Positions 5,691-6,211 of a stretch of DNA of 6,211 nucleotides are shown here, piece by piece. A program made the translations under genes and the position numbers. The notes beneath the pieces were generated by a model that ran no database searches, was not told where the DNA came from, and saw nothing but the letters and a program-made list of their open reading frames with translations. The DNA is from Oscillospiraceae bacterium (lineage in GTDB: Bacteria > Bacillota > Clostridia > Oscillospirales > Oscillospiraceae). The stretch lies in assembly GCA_016290695.1 (NCBI GenBank), contig JAEEUX010000151.1, forward strand, positions 1 through 6,211, in the 5' to 3' direction. The number at the start of each line of letters is the position of its first letter. Position 1 is the stretch's first letter.

Positions 5691-6211
5691 TTAAGCGTTT
5701 TCGGCCATATAATCGTCGTAAGCTTCCTGATATACGGCGAGAAGGTCGTAAAGGCCGACGCTCTCGAAGTTATCAACATAATCATCCCACTCGCTCATGG
5801 GCGTGGAACCATCGACGAATGCAAGGAATTTCTCAGATATATAGGTGAGAACATCGGAAGAATACTTACTTATCTTCGTAATCTGCTCAAGATCGAAGGA
5901 AATGGCCGTTGGATATTCAAAGGCGCCGTCATAATTGCGGGTCTCGAGATAATCATAGGCTTCGATAACTATGTCGCCGCCGTCATAGCAGTAGTGTACA
6001 TAGTTAAGATCAAGGCCGGGGTCGCAAAGGGTGTTCATGCAGTAAATGAGAAGGAGCATGGTGTAGTTGTAAGTTGGGTTCTTGCAGAGGAAATCGGAAA
6101 CTCTCTTTTCGCCGTTTTCGTTATATTCCCAGCAAACGCCCTCAACGCCCCAGCTAATGAACTCGGAGCCGGAGGTGCTGTATCTGTAGTCGATCCAGCT
6201 CATAGCGAGGG
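5691..6211 (-). CDS. Extracellular ABC solute-binding protein, C-terminal part (partial at right edge)
   Basis: About 173 C-terminal residues of a family 1 type (COG1653/LplA-like) lipoprotein that captures sugars or oligosaccharides outside the membrane and delivers them to an ABC permease. The frame stays open to the edge; the ATG at 6203 is an internal Met, and Leu-Ala codons precede it without a stop or ribosome site. Evidence is the family pattern WGVEGVCWEY (the usual N/W-GVEG-x-x-(Y/W) strand) after a segment like the Y-x-x-S/T-x-x-G-x-E helix. Further support is the C-terminal helix pair DVLTYISEKFLAFVDG, then WDDYVDNFESVGLYDLLAVY and QEAYDDYMAE. In this family the last part reads W-x-x-Y-x-x-x-x-x-x-x-G-x-x-x-x-x-x-(I/V)-Y-Q-x-A-(L/Y)-D-x-Y. 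Missing from the window are the signal peptide, lipobox and most of the two-lobed fold. No permease or ATPase gene follows, so this is the last gene of its operon. The ligand is unknown. Confidence 0.8.
   Translation of the reverse strand, partial: LAMSWIDYRYSTSGSEFISWGVEGVCWEYNENGEKRVSDFLCKNPTYNYTMLLLIYCMNTLCDPGLDLNYVHYCYDGGDIVIEAYDYLETRNYDGAFEYPTAISFDLEQITKISKYSSDVLTYISEKFLAFVDGSTPMSEWDDYVDNFESVGLYDLLAVYQEAYDDYMAENA

Noticed and set aside
5691..6203. Complete 170-aa protein starting at 6203
   Set aside because: There is no ribosome site, the frame is open to the window edge, and the sequence matches only the C-terminal part of solute-binding proteins. It is a partial gene.

Overview
The window looks like a chromosomal piece of a gut-type Clostridia (Oscillospiraceae/Ruminococcaceae-like) bacterium. 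This is inferred from gene content and style: an Fe-S/FMN/FAD enoate reductase-type enzyme of anaerobes, a MATE pump, a solute-binding protein with the acidic C-terminus common in these bacteria, RHS/YD-repeat remnants and strong AGGAGG-like ribosome sites. Every supported gene lies on the minus strand, so transcription runs from high to low coordinates.

Right part (6211 to about 3570). The C-terminal part of an extracellular ABC solute-binding protein enters from the right edge and stops at 5691. Behind it is a long terminator hairpin with A-rich and T-rich flanks (5612-5665). A sigma70-like promoter immediately follows (-35 at 5606-5611, -10 at 5583-5588). It should drive a 655-residue old-yellow-enzyme/2,4-dienoyl-CoA reductase-family oxidoreductase (5540-3573).

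Middle (3570 to about 2100). A perfect 11-bp GC-rich hairpin without a U-tract separates the reductase from a MATE-family multidrug/sodium-type exporter (3494-2130). About 140 bp without a recognisable gene follow. They contain a palindrome at the end of the MATE gene and a good rho-independent terminator that points the other way (+ strand).

Left part (about 1990 to 1). This is the accessory part: a tandem graveyard of RHS polymorphic-toxin cassettes. In minus-strand order it reads: RHS YD-repeat scrap (1988-1782), toxin C-terminal tail A (1777-1628), intact putative immunity gene A (1628-1041), second RHS scrap (1029-901), toxin tail B (about 910-783), intact putative immunity gene B (773-378), then a linker plus toxin module C (365-1) with an in-frame TGA, leaving by the left edge. 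The RHS and toxin pieces are truncated, frameshifted or start-less, while both immunity frames are open. This fits known RHS biology, where new toxin tips displace old tips, which stay downstream with their immunity genes. Neither putative immunity protein could be assigned to a family by eye. They and their toxin tails are the most likely place for something undescribed.
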